NCBI GenBank assembly: GCA_003254925.1
Contig: QANZ01021666.1
Span: forward strand, 43,495 to 107,494
Origin: Chamaecrista fasciculata
Lineage: Eukaryota; Streptophyta; Magnoliopsida; Fabales; Fabaceae
Direction: 5' to 3'
Length of the DNA stretch: 64,000 bases
Shown here: positions 23,701 to 37,108 of the stretch, piece by piece
Layout of the letters: each line of letters opens with the position of its first letter
Position numbering within the stretch: the first letter of the stretch is position 1
Translations under genes and position numbers: made by a program
Notes under the pieces: model-generated
Seen by the model: only the letters and a program-made list of their open reading frames with translations
What the model was told of the DNA's origin: nothing
The model's database searches: none

Positions 23701-25092
23701 TAATCAAATTTAGGAGTAAAAGTTTTATCAAATAAGAAAAGAAATGGTAGCTAGCTGCTGAATAAGTATTCCTTTCTTTTAGATAAGAACAGAATTATGG
23801 ACTTTCAATTCTATGCGAAGACCATTAGATGTAGATGAGAAAACTCCAAACATACCTACCATTAATAAAAATTTTCAACTAGTTCACTTTATATATTAAC
23901 AAAATATAGAAACATATATGCATATTAAATTAAACATATGCATTCATAAAAATAAATAAGCACCTGTTCATCTCATTCGTAATTCCAAACCTAAAAGATA
24001 GATTTTGCAAATACTCACAATATAAATATGAGAAACACATATTTTAGTCATCGACAGATCTAGTAACTTATAATTTAATCCTTCAAAGATCATTGTTATC
24101 AATCAACCCTTCAAAAATAATATTTCTTACAATATTACTCTCATTTCTAAATTTTATTTGCAATTTGATGATTTAACTAAAAGAATATTATCTTACTATG
24201 AAGGTAATATTATTTTAACGTACTCATTAACATTGAAAAAAAAATTAAATATAAAAGTAACATTGAAAGTATTTCTACCTTTACGAATTTAACTGATGAT
24301 GATAATCTTTGAAAGACTAATAAATTAAAAGTCACTCTATCTATAAAATACTATAATACAGTTTTTCTCTATAAATAACAATAATATGCTAGCCAACCTT
24401 GAAATATTAAAAACCCTAAGACGAAGTCAACATTACTTTTAAACTTGGAGAAAACTTGATACAATTAAATTAATTGATGGGGGTGAATTTTCATTATGTT
24501 TTGCCATAAAAGACCGTTATAGCCATAGCAATAGTTGAACGAGAAAACTCGTAATGGGAAGGAAGAAGTAACCAGAAAGGAAAGCAGCATAAACAAACTT
24601 ATAATACAAATTTAATCAAACAAAAAGGTGTGACATCAAAGGATACAAAAAAATTGCCAAAACTGTGATATAACTCCAACCAAAACAAAAAGAAAAAAGA
24701 AACTGTCGGATTCGCCTGACTCACACCACCTTATCCCATCATCCAGAGACAGGATCAACCTACACAACAACCCTTCCGAGTTTTGATTACTTTCAGACAA
24801 AAAAGATTTCCTTCTCAATAACACTTTGCTCCACACATTTCTATACCAAAGATTTCACTTCTTTCAACTTTCAGAGCCACACCCAAGTGATTCACCAATC
24901 AATAGAAAAAGAACCAGTGTACCAGAAACAGCTGATTCTCTTCTAAAGGACACTCCAATGCCAAAGGAACTACTTTAACCTTTTACGCAGCAGTTTCCTT
25001 AAAGGGTATAACTGACACCCCACTGACTTATATATGCAAGAAATATGTCTTCTGATGGACGCGGATAGCAAACACACCAGACAAAGATTTAA
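20753..25092. other. Long intergenic region, ERF promoter to importin 3' end
   Basis: No gene, tRNA or clear transposon seen. Near 21655-21850 'aaattgataatgga'/'tatcaattttaatctc' words form a weak foldback. Many A/T runs and TA microsatellites occur (21180, 21560, 23630). The last 100-200 bp before 25093 is presumably the importin 3' UTR. Confidence 0.55.
20871..20884 (-). promoter_or_regulatory. Possible TATA box of the ERF gene
   Basis: On the minus strand ATATATATATAAG lies about 120 bp before the chosen start codon. The DNA between it and the ATG is rich in TA/CA repeats. Confidence 0.35.
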
Positions 25093-28000
25093 CTAGGATG
25101 AAAGGATGGACTGCAGTGCAAGTTGCTGCTGAGGCTGCAAGGATGACCAGGTTGAAGCAAGAGTCGAAGGTGGTAAAGTCTGCTGAAGCTGCCTCAATAG
25201 ATTAATCATCCGACTGGCAGTTTGCTCGGTTGCAAGTTCGTTGCCGGCACATAAAACCTACACCGCCATTGATCCAAACACATTTTAAGAGGGCAAAGGA
25301 AGTAGAACCAAAATCTCTTAGAAGTATATAACAAGAGAATGGACAATGAATATACCTCAGCAAAAACAGCAACTATTTTTGGAAGATATTGATGGTTGGG
25401 ACCTAAAAGTTCTCCATCTGACCTGTGAATTGTGTATAGACACATGCAAAGACCGAGTTAATAAATATAAACTGAAAACAGAATAGCTTTATTAGGTAGC
25501 TATTAATGGGTCAAGACATGTTCTGGAATCTGGATCAAAACTCACCTCTCAACCATCGAACAGAGTTGATCATGTACAACCTTAGCCTCAATCAAATCAC
25601 CTTTTATTGGCAAATAACTGAGCCAAGCGGGAACAAGCTGCCACCAATTCAAAGGATACAACATTGACAAAACCATCAAAAAGGGCAAAGATAGTTGTGG
25701 AGTTCAAATAAATAATGAATGTTGAAAACCAAATTAAATCCCAAGTTTTTGCAGATAAGGTTCCAATATTATCTGAACTAGAAATCAAACAGAGGAAACC
25801 AACAAATATCAGAACCATTCCATCCCAAAACCAGTTTTTGCAGCCAATCAAATAATTCAACAATAGTAAATCAATTTCACCTCTCACCAGTGTATTCATA
25901 ATACCACAGTAACTCTACTCTTCAGAACTGAATAAACTATGTAAGCGCAAAATAGTGCTAATCTCAGGACAATTTTCCCACCCCGAGATCAAAATCAATC
26001 TGAAGGCTTTTAAAAAAGACGAAGAATTTTCATTTTCTATTTAATATTATCCAGGATTACACTTATGTCCCTTTTTCCAAAAAAAAAAAAAAGATTTTTA
26101 TTCACTTCAAATAAGCAAATTTTGGTCACTCTTCTATATTCACACACCAGCACTTCAAAAGACACAATGGAGAAATTTAGCACCAAAATGTCAACTACCT
26201 GTGCTGCATTTATGCTATCTCGGTGGAATTGGCATATTTTCCCTAGAGCTGAGACAGCATTGTCATATGCCATTACATTATCAGAATGAAGTGCATTTGG
26301 ATGCCTTATCACAGCATCTAACCTTGAAAGTGCCTCTGCAAAAGAGAAAATATATTTAACAAAGCAGCAGCATAGTGGGGCACAAAAAATGAATAAGAAA
26401 TTAGTATTAAGGAATCAACCTCCAACAAAGAGTTTGAAAACGGATCCACCAAACTCCGCACAAACCCCAACCCCATAGACAGCAGCCTGAAAAAAGGCAT
26501 TCAGTTTCGTTGAATGAGAACCACAAATAGACACTGGAACTCAATAAGTATCAGGAATAAATAGACAAGTCAAAGCGAAAACCTGTCGAACATCTGGATA
26601 CTCATCATTGCAAGCTTCGAGTAAGAATGGAAGGTAAAAATCATAATATCTGTTGAAACATGCATTTGTTGTAAAACAATTAAAAAATAGAATAATAAGA
26701 CATATCTTCAATTAAGAATATAATTATGTGCATGAAAGTTCAAACAATTCAAATTTGAACAAAATGAAAGGCAAAAGTCTTACTTGAGAGCAGCTTCACG
26801 ACAGTGCTCAGCAACATCATCAAATATACAAATGGCAATTCTCCTTTCTTCTGAGGTTTTATCTTTACCCTGATCAATGATGTGCAAGGGCAAACATCAA
26901 ATTAAGAACTCAAAAAAAAATATAACAATGCCTTCAAATGAAACTCTAGGTTTTATACTAAGTGATTGCTCAACTATTGAACAATTTGGCCTCCTTGGCA
27001 TCGGGTAAATGGATGCTGAAAGTTATATTTCTCTTCATTTTCAATTGATTTGACAAATGAATTACACATTACAACTAATGACAATCCATCAAAGATTTTG
27101 TAGAGACTGGAAACAAAACAGCAATGAGAACTATGTATTGTAAGCCGGCATAAGGAAAAAGTTTAATCATTTTTCCCTTTTTGATAGCTGGAACCAATTC
27201 ATCAGGACTATTCTGAACAACAAACTGTCTGAGTGGCAGTTAAATAATCCAAGGGAGAGCAGGAAACTTCGAAAATTATAATATGAAGTAGGAATAAACT
27301 GATCAGAGAATGCTAGCAATGACGACAAAAAAGAGAAGAAAGGCTTCTTATATAAAGTAAATTGCTCCTTCAAGGCTAGTTGGTAATGCATTGAGTAGTA
27401 AAGGAAAGACAATTGGAAAAGGCCAAAAGAAATAATTCTCACAAAAGATAAAATAAAGTAAATGCCCTGAGAGAGGGCAATAAAGAAGGCAGCAGCATTT
27501 AAGCAAGAGCTCCTAATGATTAAAGGAGATCACTTCAATCAAACAAAAGAGGAAAATACAATGAGGGCAAAGTGTAAAGCAACTCACCAACATAGGTGTT
27601 AAGTATGAGGAAAGCTCGTCAAAGAAAGGCAAGAAAGATGCCCTGAATGTCTTGATCAAAGTCCCCAAGCAATCACCAATCTAGGTCAAGAAAAAATTCA
27701 ACGCAAGAACTAATTCAGTGTTTGATTTAATGTAATCAAATGAACTTGATAACAAACATTTATAATCGAACATACTTGATCAAAAAGTTCTTCTTCTTGC
27801 TCATTTTCTTCCTTGAGGAATTCCCGTTCTTCTGCATCGAAGTCCTCTTCCTTGGCCCTTTCTGCTCTTTCATGTTTTCTGGATGAACTGGCAGTAATAA
27901 CCTGTTTGATCTCATCAACAATGCTCCGCACTTGCTTTTCTTCAAGATGTGTTGCAGCCATCTATGACAAAGAAATCCTAGCTATCATAAGTTTAAGTTT

Positions 28001-31000
28001 AAACAGCACAACCCCGATTCAGGCATAAATGCTACTGCAAGAACTACATTCTACGTAAACACAAGACTGAAAGAACAAAAACAAACATGGACAACTTTTC
28101 CCCCATAATCTCTTCAGGTATCCCTTACTAGTATAATACAACATTCAAGAGAAGATCCAGTGTGATTATATTCAATCAAGATGTGAATGTTGAAAATAAC
28201 TCATTCTGATAGATGGATGCTATTACAAACCTGTATGCATTCATTCAATGCATCCAACATGCTGGCACAAATTTCTATCTCTGGCTCCTGCAAGGCAGTT
28301 AAACACTTTAAGACACACAAAATTATGGACTGAAACCAAGAAAAAAGTGTAATCAGTAGGACGGTAACCTTGTGTAAAGCCTCCAATAAATTTGGTATTA
28401 TGTAATCAGACAACTGTTTCACGTAAGTCTCATCACGACCTTGGGATTGTCCCTTCTCTACAGCTAATTTTGCTGACCGCAACAGTTCCGGCATGGCTAT
28501 GGGCAAAGCGGACAGGTGACATTAAAAAAAATACAGTAAAAGGGTGGCAGTAATATAAGAACTAGAAGCACTCCAAAGAAAGCAAGATGTGGATGTTCAA
28601 CGATTAAGAAAAATACCTGAAACAGCTGCCTTCCTAACTTCTTCATGGAAATAAAATTTAAGAAGAGGAACCAATGTGAAAGCAACCTAGATGATTTAGA
28701 AAAGTTAGTATCAAACTTCACCAAAGTAAGGTTGAGAGAACACCATGAAATGTAATTCCAAAGTCAACCTGGTCAATCCAAGGAAAGAATCCTTCCTTCA
28801 ACTCATCAGCATAGCAACATAGCATGTTACAGGCTGTAGCTTTCTCCTCCAGCACACTGGTCTTGATGCCAATCCTCTTATCTCCAAGAGTAATTGTTTC
28901 AATGCTGCAAATAGACAAACGCACTAAGTATTCAAAACCAAACAAGGTCCTTCATTTAATCAGATCTAGTATTATTCACTCTTCCTATTTCAATTAGCAT
29001 AAAATTTTGCCACAACTATTGTTATTATATTCTGTTTTTTTCTCTCCTTTTCCTTTCCATAATACAAACACACACACACACTCATGTATATATAATAGTT
29101 GTTTATTGACCCTGAATCCTGAAAATATAATTAAAAGGAAACCTGTCATCATCCTCATCAATTTCACCATCCGAATCTGCAGATGTAATGGTGACATCAG
29201 GCTTAAGCTGTGCAGACTGGAGCAAAGGAGGCATGACAAAACCCATATATGGGAGAAAATCTTGCCCAAGGCACTTGCAAAGCCTAGCCCACGCCTGCAA
29301 AGATATTTAAGCCCTTACAAAACTCCAATTTATAAGCTCTAGAAAACATATACTTTGCTTGTTTTTCACAGGAAAAAATATACATATGTTCTTAAATCAA
29401 TCTCTAGAAATTCATGAGGACATACTTGTAACATGTAACTTGCAGTTGGATCATCAGTCTCTAGTTGAGATTGTTGCAGCGTCATTAAGATGTCCATGAC
29501 CTAGCAAAAAAAATAAAAACTGCGAGTCATGCAAAGCTTCAAGGGTTCCTTGAGAAAATGAAGCTTTAAATGCCAATATATATCGTTGAGTGAACCATTT
29601 AGAAACAAAATTCATCACTAAACAATCATGAGTATACGAAGAATAGAAAAAGATGGAACAGAATACTAACCAACAAATATGTGAAACGTAAACAGTTTAG
29701 TGCAAAAAGAAAAATGAACAAATCTATTTAAAAGTTTATCAAAAACAGGAAACTTATCAAATTCCTTGAGGTTGTACAAAGGAACTAAAATGATCCATAA
29801 GAAAATTATGCTGAACTAAAAAAATTAATAATCAAGACACCTGCTTGGCATCTTCTCTGAACTTTTCCTTTCCAACAGCCATTCCAACCAAACTAATGCA
29901 CTCCATTGCTTTGGCACGAAGCATTCGATTAGTTTTATCATTTGCATTCATCAAAATAGCTTTCAAGTAAGGCATCACAGCATCATAATACTTCTGGAAT
30001 TGCTCCTGTTAATACAAGTTTGGTTATTTATGGATAATAACAACATTATCATTACAAAGGAACAAAACAACTGCGAAAAGAACCTGTGATGAATCGGCAA
30101 CTGATGCCAAAGCTGTCAAAGCCCCTTCTTGAACCATTTGCTTCCCATTCTAGAATATGCATAGAAGGCAAAGGGGGTAAGAACAAAAAGATCCGAAAAC
30201 CATGTCCTAATTGAGAAAGACATATCTAATTGAGGAAACACTATACTCTCCAGAGAGATATAATCAACTATATTCTACAATATTATTGCACGTCAAATAT
30301 GGCCATGAGCCAGATACCTGCAGGAGTACTAGGAGTTTGGTCACAATCCCATCTAAGTAAGGGGTTAGGATATCTGGGGTACAATTCTCAGTGAAATTTA
30401 GCACTGCAGAAGCAGCATGAGCCTGCAGTAGAAACATAACAAAAAAATTAACAGATGAATGACAAACAAATACCAAGGAATTATTAAAACATCATGACAC
30501 TCCATACTTCTATTTGAAAACAAGACAATGAATAGTAATACTCAATTCCAGGCACACTAATTTAAAAGGATAGGCTTTTGGATCAGAAAAACTTCAGAGT
30601 GTAACAAGGCCAAAAATAATGAAGAGAACTATAGTCAGTTTATATTAGCCGAGTTCAATTGACCAAAGAATAGCCACCAAAAACGTTAGATGTTTAGAAA
30701 TGCCATGCCAAGTGGGAAAAAACAAAAAGATTCCAAAACCATGTCCAAATTGAGAAAGAAATATCTAATTGAGGAAACACCATACTCTCCAGAGAGATAT
30801 AATCAACTATATTCTACAATATTATTGCAAATCGGACATGGATATCAGCTTAGAGAAATAAAGGGAGCAACCAGACTTGAGAAACTATGACTACCACATA
30901 TCTGGCATTATCAGGTTAAGGTGCAAACCTGTACTCGGGGATTTTTAAAATCATCCATGGCACCAACTAATGCCGGCAGCACTAGATGGTGATATTTAAC

Positions 31001-32603
31001 CTGCAAATCCGGTCCCAAGTCTGTGGACAATTGCCCAACTGCGTTTATAGCTGCCCATCGTACACGAGGGTGGGCATCTTGAAAGGAGTTTAAGACCATT
31101 GACACTACCTGCTCCAGATTCTTAGTCATCACCTGCACCATCAGAGATGTGACATGAGTGCAGGAAACACAGAAGATAAGGGATTCTTTCTGTCAACTTA
31201 ACAAATTTTAGTATTCACAAACAAGGCAGAAAATCAAGATCTAAAACATTAAGGGGATAAAATCATTAGGAAATAACCTATGACTATACAAAAGCATCTG
31301 CAAGAATTACATTAAAAACACAAAAATACACAACAGGCATCTTAATCTGAAAGAAAAAATTGCTTACAAAAATTATCTATACCTTTGAACAACCCTCTGC
31401 AATTTGTGCAAATGCAATAAGTGCAGCATGGTGCTTTTGCCATTCAGAAGCAGCCAGGAAAGTAGGCAACAACTCTGAAGCAACAGGTACTATCGTGTTC
31501 CCGCCCAAAGATATGGAAAGTCTATCCAAGCACTCCTGTCCAAAACCATAATTACCTGTCTCGCCCGCATCCTCATCCTCTGTCTCTGCACTGTGCCACG
31601 CAGGGTCATCCTCGATATCCAACAGCATATTCATTAATATAGCGAACAATCTTTGTATAAACTGTGGAAACTTTCTCATCATCCCAGGGGCACGCTCCCT
31701 GGCTTCAGCTAGGGTGATGACAAACTCAACGGCCAAATGTCTAGTCCCTTCCTCCAAGGATTCAGCCTCTGCAATCTGTAACATTGAACTCACAACATCC
31801 ACTATTTGTCTCCTCAAAAACCTTGGCTCAGTTCCAGCCAGTTCAATTAACAATTCGAGAGCTTCTTGGGCTGTGGCTTCCTGACCACAATTCAAGGCTT
31901 CCGTCAAGGTCCGCATCATCAGCGGCAATAAATCTTGGAACCTATCCCTATCAGAAGGACTCGACAAGCACTGAATAAAATTGATACTTGCACCCAAAGC
32001 CGCAATTCTCACATCGGAACTCTTGGAAGACGTCAAAGATTGCAAAAACACCGAGTGAAGCGTACCTAATTGAGGAACTAGGGTTTCGCCAATATAATGA
32101 GCCAATTGAGCAAAAATCAGCAAAGCCGCTTCCTGCAACTTGAGATTCTCCGACGTGACGCACTGAAACATGAAAGGCAAGAGCTCGGGCCAGCCGCCAT
32201 CAGGCAAAATAGCGGAGGCAAGTTCGGAGACGGTATCACAAAGCTTCTTGGTGATGGATTTAACATCCTCACTCTGAAGGGAATTCAACAGAACCAACTT
32301 GAGTGAGGACTGAGTATTCGGCGTGAGTCTGGGCCAAAGATTGGAGTCTTGGCGCGTGAGTTGCCTACGAAGCAGAATTGTGGACATGGTTCGTGTCTCG
32401 GCGCGAGGCGATGATTGAAGGAGTTGAGCGAGCTTGGCACAGAGAGCATCGGGATGAGCCTGGAGGCAGAGATTGAAGAGAGACTCGGCGTGAGAGCGTT
32501 GGTCATTGGTGGTTGACATAAGATTGGAAATTAGGGATTCGAAGTGAGTGGAATCGGCGCCGAGAATGAGAGCGAGTTGAAGCTGAGTCGGATCGGCCGC
32601 CAT
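25093..32603 (-). CDS. KETCH1: Importin-beta family nuclear import receptor (IPO5/RanBP5, KETCH1-like)
   Basis: Twenty exons on the minus strand: 31383-32603, 30929-31132, 30318-30422, 30084-30149, 29841-30005, 29426-29500, 29143-29294, 28769-28904, 28617-28686, 28369-28496, 28231-28287, 27776-27961, 27588-27680, 26784-26869, 26583-26649, 26420-26486, 26199-26335, 25546-25637, 25356-25422, 25093-25257. All phases join, giving 1112 residues; Arabidopsis KETCH1 is about 1116. The product is a HEAT-repeat solenoid (for example [20 protein letters not shown], residues about 430-450) with an acidic loop [11 protein letters not shown] (about 695-705) and a charged segment rich in E/K (about 820-855). 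It carries proteins through nuclear pores under Ran-GTP control; KETCH1 imports the microRNA factor HYL1 and ribosomal proteins. The first exon holds 407 codons; the start is the first ATG of [15 protein letters not shown]. Confidence 0.96.
30184..30298. repeat. Intronic duplication, copy 1 (importin intron 3)
   Basis: The segment from 'acaaaaagat' to 'tattattgca' is about 115 bp and closely matches 30721-30830. It ends about 20 bp from the exon 3 donor. Confidence 0.85.
30721..30830. repeat. Intronic duplication, copy 2 (importin intron 2)
   Basis: Close copy of 30184-30298 in the same orientation, sharing 'actctccagagagatataat' and 'attctacaatattattgca'. The pair brackets the 105-nt exon 3. 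Confidence 0.85.
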
Positions 32604-33197
32604 GGTGATAAGAAGAATAAAGAAGCAGACACAGAAGAAGAAGAAGAAAGAAGAAGAGAGTTCTTTAGGGCTTTTGGAGTTTCGCTTCGCAGCGTTGGAA
32701 TTGGAAGCCTCCGAATCCGAATTGAGGAGGGAAGACTCGCAACACGAAAAGGAGGGTTAGTTTTTGAGCCAGCATTTTAAATGGCGGGGATATGCCTTTT
32801 CTCAAGTTACTACTCCTGCGGTTCTGTCAAGTTACCTAATAGGATTCTGCCACGTTTCGGGTATTTCTATTGGCTATGATCAGATTACAGATAAGCTGAG
32901 TACTGTCACAACTTAATTTTTTTAATTAATAATATCTACTTTATAGTTTAATTAAATATTTCTCATGATTTTCTTTTTTTGGTCAATAAATATTTCGATT
33001 CATGTGATGGATATTTATGGATTTTTCTTTATCAATTCTGGATATTTATGGGTTGGTGAAGAATTTTATGTAGAAAATAAAATTACTTTCTGAAAAATTT
33101 TAAAAATAATATAATACAATTAAAAAATTTGTGAAAGAAATTTCTAGAAAATTTAGAGATTAACTCGCTCCAATTACTCGTTTAGTATGCAGGTTAA

Positions 33198-33242
33198 ATA
33201 TGTCAACAATTATGTACCAAAAAAAAATATATGTCAACAATT
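33198..33242 (+). repeat. Micro-insertion 7: ATGTACC-A(n) between perfect 14-bp duplications
   Basis: ATATGTCAACAATT at 33198-33211 and 33229-33242. The 17-nt insert is ATGTACC, nine A and one T. Confidence 0.8.
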
Positions 33243-33309
33243 TTTATTTCCCCAAGTCAACTTGTTCATGGGTATGCGGGCTGGCCCATAGGTCACAGGC
33301 CGAAAGTGT

Positions 33310-33350
33310 TACTACTATATGTTTTTTTTGGCCAGATACTACTATATGTT
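33310..33350 (-). repeat. Micro-insertion 4: T6-GGCCAGA between perfect 14-bp duplications
   Basis: TACTACTATATGTT at 33310-33323 and 33337-33350. The 13-nt insert reads TCTGGCC plus six A on the minus strand. Confidence 0.8.
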
Positions 33351-33363
33351 ATTAACAATTTAA

Positions 33364-35139
33364 GGGCATGTCTGGGAGCAAAACATCTCAATCTCATCCC
33401 ATTTCAATCTTAATCTCAACCTAAAATTAGATGAACAGTCTAGTTTGGGTGTTTGTGTGACACATAATCTCATCTCAATCTCATCCTAATCCTCATCTCA
33501 TCCAAATCATCATCCCATTTATCATACATTTACTAATCTACCCCTATTTATATACCTATATTTACCTACACTCTAATACAAATATAAAAAAGATAATTAG
33601 ACAAAATAGTAATTTTACATACCCTCATTTATTACACTTATAATTTTCTCTCTCTCCATCATTTCTTATTAATTTTTTTTCTCTCCCTCTCACTCACTCA
33701 CAAACACACACAAACTTCTCTCTCTCCTTTTCTCTCTATCTCTCACACACCCACCTACCCACTCCCTCTCTCTCCCTCATATATATATATATATATATAT
33801 TATATTTATATTATATATATATAATTTATATTAATTTAATTAAACAAAGATGTTTTTGTCTATTTGTAATGTTGTTTTTTTTAGTCCCAACATTTCTCTA
33901 TTTCTTTTGAGTAAAAATACAATTGAATCCCTAAATTATTTTTTAAGTTACAATCTTCTATTCTATTTACTGTATTTTTTTAAAAAAGAGAAAAAAATTA
34001 CTTATCTTCACTTTTATAGGCATTTTAGTCCTCAAACTATGAGCTCAATTTCCTTGGCTAGTAAAACTATTTTATGTTTAGTTTTTTTCTCAAACTATGA
34101 AAATAGTTTGATTTTGGTCCTCAAACTATTTGTTGTTCTAAATTCGTGTCCAAATTCATCCGATGATTATGCGCTATGGATAATGGAGAAATAACGGTTA
34201 TTTTTTTGTTGGGAAAATACACAAGTTTCCATGTGTTTGTTATTTTTCTGGTTCGAATCATGGGTAGCAAAAAAATTGCAATGTTGTTTTGTTGGGAAAT
34301 TACAAAGTTATGGACCAAATTGTACATTTACAATCATTTCCATATTACTTGCATTCTGGTCCCACGATATTGTTTGTTATTTTTTGCACCTTGCAAATAA
34401 AAAATATACCCGATTGTTGACGGTACAAGCTTTGTTCGAGCCCCGAGTACAGATATTAGGGACCGATTCTTTGGACCGATACAATGTTATGGACCAAATT
34501 TTATGTTTACAATACTTTTCATGTTATTTGCATTCTAGTCCCCAAAATATTACTTATTATTTTCTTTATATTCAAATTCATAAATGTGCCCCATTATTCA
34601 TGGCTGGGATTCTCTACGAGCTTTGAATTATCACTCACACATGTTAGGGATTGATTAATTGGCCGGATACAAATTTATGGACCAAATTGCATTCTCAAAA
34701 GAATTTTAATGTTATTTTCATTTTGCCCCATAATCTCATCCAATAGGATGGACCAAAATCCATCATCCTATAGGATTGAGAAATCACGCTTTCCAAGAGC
34801 ATCTCATCCAAATATCATCCCAGTCAAACCCCAGTCAAACCCCACCCAAACACCTATATCTCATCTCAATCTCATCTCAATCTCAATCTCAACATCATTA
34901 TTTCATACCATTTCTACCCCTATACAAAATAAATAAATCCAACAACCTATTTCACCTAACCACAATCATTACATACCCTTTTATATAATTTCACACCCTA
35001 TTATACATCATTTTCTCTCAAACCATCCAAACACCACTACATAATCTCATCTCATCCTAATTTCAACATCATCTCATCTCATCTCATAAGTTGAAATTGG
35101 ATTGAGATTGGATTGAACTTTTTGCTCCCAAACAAGCCC
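33364..35139. mobile_element. Non-autonomous PIF/Harbinger-type element (large Tourist-like), TAA duplication
   Basis: The left end is GGGCATGTCTGGGAGCAAAA; the reverse complement of the right end is GGGCTTGTTTGGGAGCAAAA (2 mismatches in 20). TAA lies on both sides (33361-33363 and 35140-35142), as expected for PIF/Harbinger. Subterminal regions repeat 'aatctcatctc' in both orientations. The interior (33840-34740) has no transposase; it contains 'ggaccaaatt' phrases repeated at about 34310, 34495 and 34678, suggesting an internal tandem of about 185 bp. The 33640-33840 stretch is CT-rich then (AT)n. Confidence 0.85.
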
Positions 35140-35316
35140 TAAAATGGTTAAACTAATTGTAAGTTTGTAACAACTGGTATCAATTTGAAAACTAATTATT
35201 ACAATTCTATTTTTTGGTTATTGAATTGAAAAACTGTTCATTTTTAGATAATTAAATCATTAATTTATTCTTTAAAACTTTATGAATAATATTAACACAC
35301 ATGCATAATGCATGTG

Positions 35317-35359
35317 AGTTACATTAATTATGTTTGAAAAATAAGTTACATTAGTTATG
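35317..35359 (+). repeat. Micro-insertion 10: TTTG-AAAAATA between 16-bp duplications
   Basis: AGTTACATTAATTATG (35317-35332) recurs as AGTTACATTAGTTATG (35344-35359) with one mismatch. The insert is 11 nt. Confidence 0.6.
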
Positions 35360-36409
35360 ATACAATCCAATAAACCAATAGTTTATTACTAATTTCAAGT
35401 GAACCAATCGAATGAACAACAAATTAAACTGAAATGATCAATAAAGTTTTAAATTGACTTATCCAATAATTTGGACACAACAAAGATCAATTGGACATTT
35501 ATTGAATGCGAATTGATAGTGAAGCTAGTTAACCTGTTTTAAACCTAGGAATTTTAATTTTAAAGAGTTTGGATTTTGAACCAAGTGTTACGTATATAAA
35601 AGATTTACTTCAAATTTTAAAAATCAAATTGATTATTGAATCAGTTGAAACACTAATTTAAAGTTCAATAATTCAATTGTGATTGAACCAGCACCAATTA
35701 AATATTAAATATACTAAATATACGTGTGTATATACACAATACATAATGAAAAAAAAAATCATATATTATAGTTTTGATACGATAAAAAAGGGAATAAATT
35801 ATGATTTTATTTATTCTTAATTGATGTATTTAGCATTATTGAGATCTATACAAACACTTTTATACCATGAACGCACCATATAATACATATTTAAATGTTT
35901 ATGAGAGGTTGTCTTTACACACTTAAACTTGAGGATGAATTCTCCTGAGGTCAGTAAATAGTGTTGAGAGCATCCATTGTTTAAAATAGATTTAAAGTGG
36001 AGCCAATCAACTTATTTATGGCCTGTAAACTTTAATTTAAATTTAAAGAGCTGGAAAGTACTATGCTTCAAAATTGTATATAATATAGAAAATTTTCCAT
36101 TCATTTATGAGAGTAGTTTGGCTGGGTTCAAAGTTCAGACAGTGACTCTATTAGTTTGTGTTTATAAATAACGTGGAAAATTGGAACACCCACATATGCT
36201 TCCTCCTTCAATGATTCTCCCTTGATTCCTTTCACACTGCTTAGTTCATACATTTCATTCATTTTTGGGCAAACAGTTCAAAATACTTGGTACATTTTTT
36301 GTTCTAAATATCCCAATTTGGTCGCAATTTTTTTTTAAAAAAAGAAGTGTTTCTGAATTTTTGTGTTTCTTAGTTATTTTCACATCCATATCATCATTTT
36401 TTTTTATAA

Positions 36410-36600
36410 AAAAAAAAAGTTTAAGTGAGTTGGGTTCCAAGGTTCACCAAGGTCAAGGCAGGCCTCAAAGCTTTATAAGCGTTACAGAGGTATTTACAGA
36501 TCACCTATTAACAAATCCCTCATATTGACAGTAAAAATCAAACTCACGATCTTATGAGTTATGGGTCGACTCCTTACCAACTCTCCAACTTTTGTTGGCC
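36410..36600 (-). mobile_element. tRNA-derived SINE candidate
   Basis: On the minus strand the sequence starts GGCCAACAAAAGTTGG. It has a tRNA A-box-like stretch GAGAGTTGGTAAGG (about 36571-36584) and a B-box-like GTGAGTTTGATTTTT (about 36532-36546), a plausible pol III spacing. About 120 nt of unique body ends in a T-run. The words GATGATA on both flanks may be the target duplication. Typical plant SINE layout; family unknown. Confidence 0.55.
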
Positions 36601-37108
36601 TTATCATCCCATTTTATTTTATACTACATAAAATAACACAGTATTGAATTATAAAACAAATTATGATTATGACTAGTCATTGCAAATTCTTAACGATATA
36701 TAGCAACCGCATGGTGATAATGGTTCCAGCATAAAGTAATAAATTATTGAATAAATATATATATATATATATATGTTGATGTCTGAAAATTAGGTGAGAT
36801 GATAATTTAGCATTTAAAAGTAATTTATATATTTTTATTTTTAAATCTCTTATTATATATATAATCTATAGACTATAGTATTGAAAATATTAGAATAATT
36901 TGATAGGAAAGCCGGTTGTACTGAAAAAGAAAAAGCTGAGATCCAGCTCAATTTTATACAGACTTTTAAAAACTGGGTCCATTTTCTTACTTTAATTTTT
37001 AAACTCCAGTTTACTTTTTAATTTTATCGAGTATGATATAAGTAAAATGGTTAATATAGCCATAGATGATTACAGTGGCTATTAATAAGAAAGAAAGGCA
37101 AGCATAAT

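Larger units (their letters stand above)
32604..33363. other. Importin promoter and flank to PIF element
   Basis: About 32604-32770 is GA-rich and likely the 5' UTR. Beyond 32780 the DNA is AT-rich with no coding signal, holding micro-insertions 7 and 4. Confidence 0.5.

Noticed and set aside
24636-28945. Many short minus-strand frames as separate small genes
   Set aside because: They are exons or intron read-through pieces of the importin gene; the spliced model accounts for the conserved parts.
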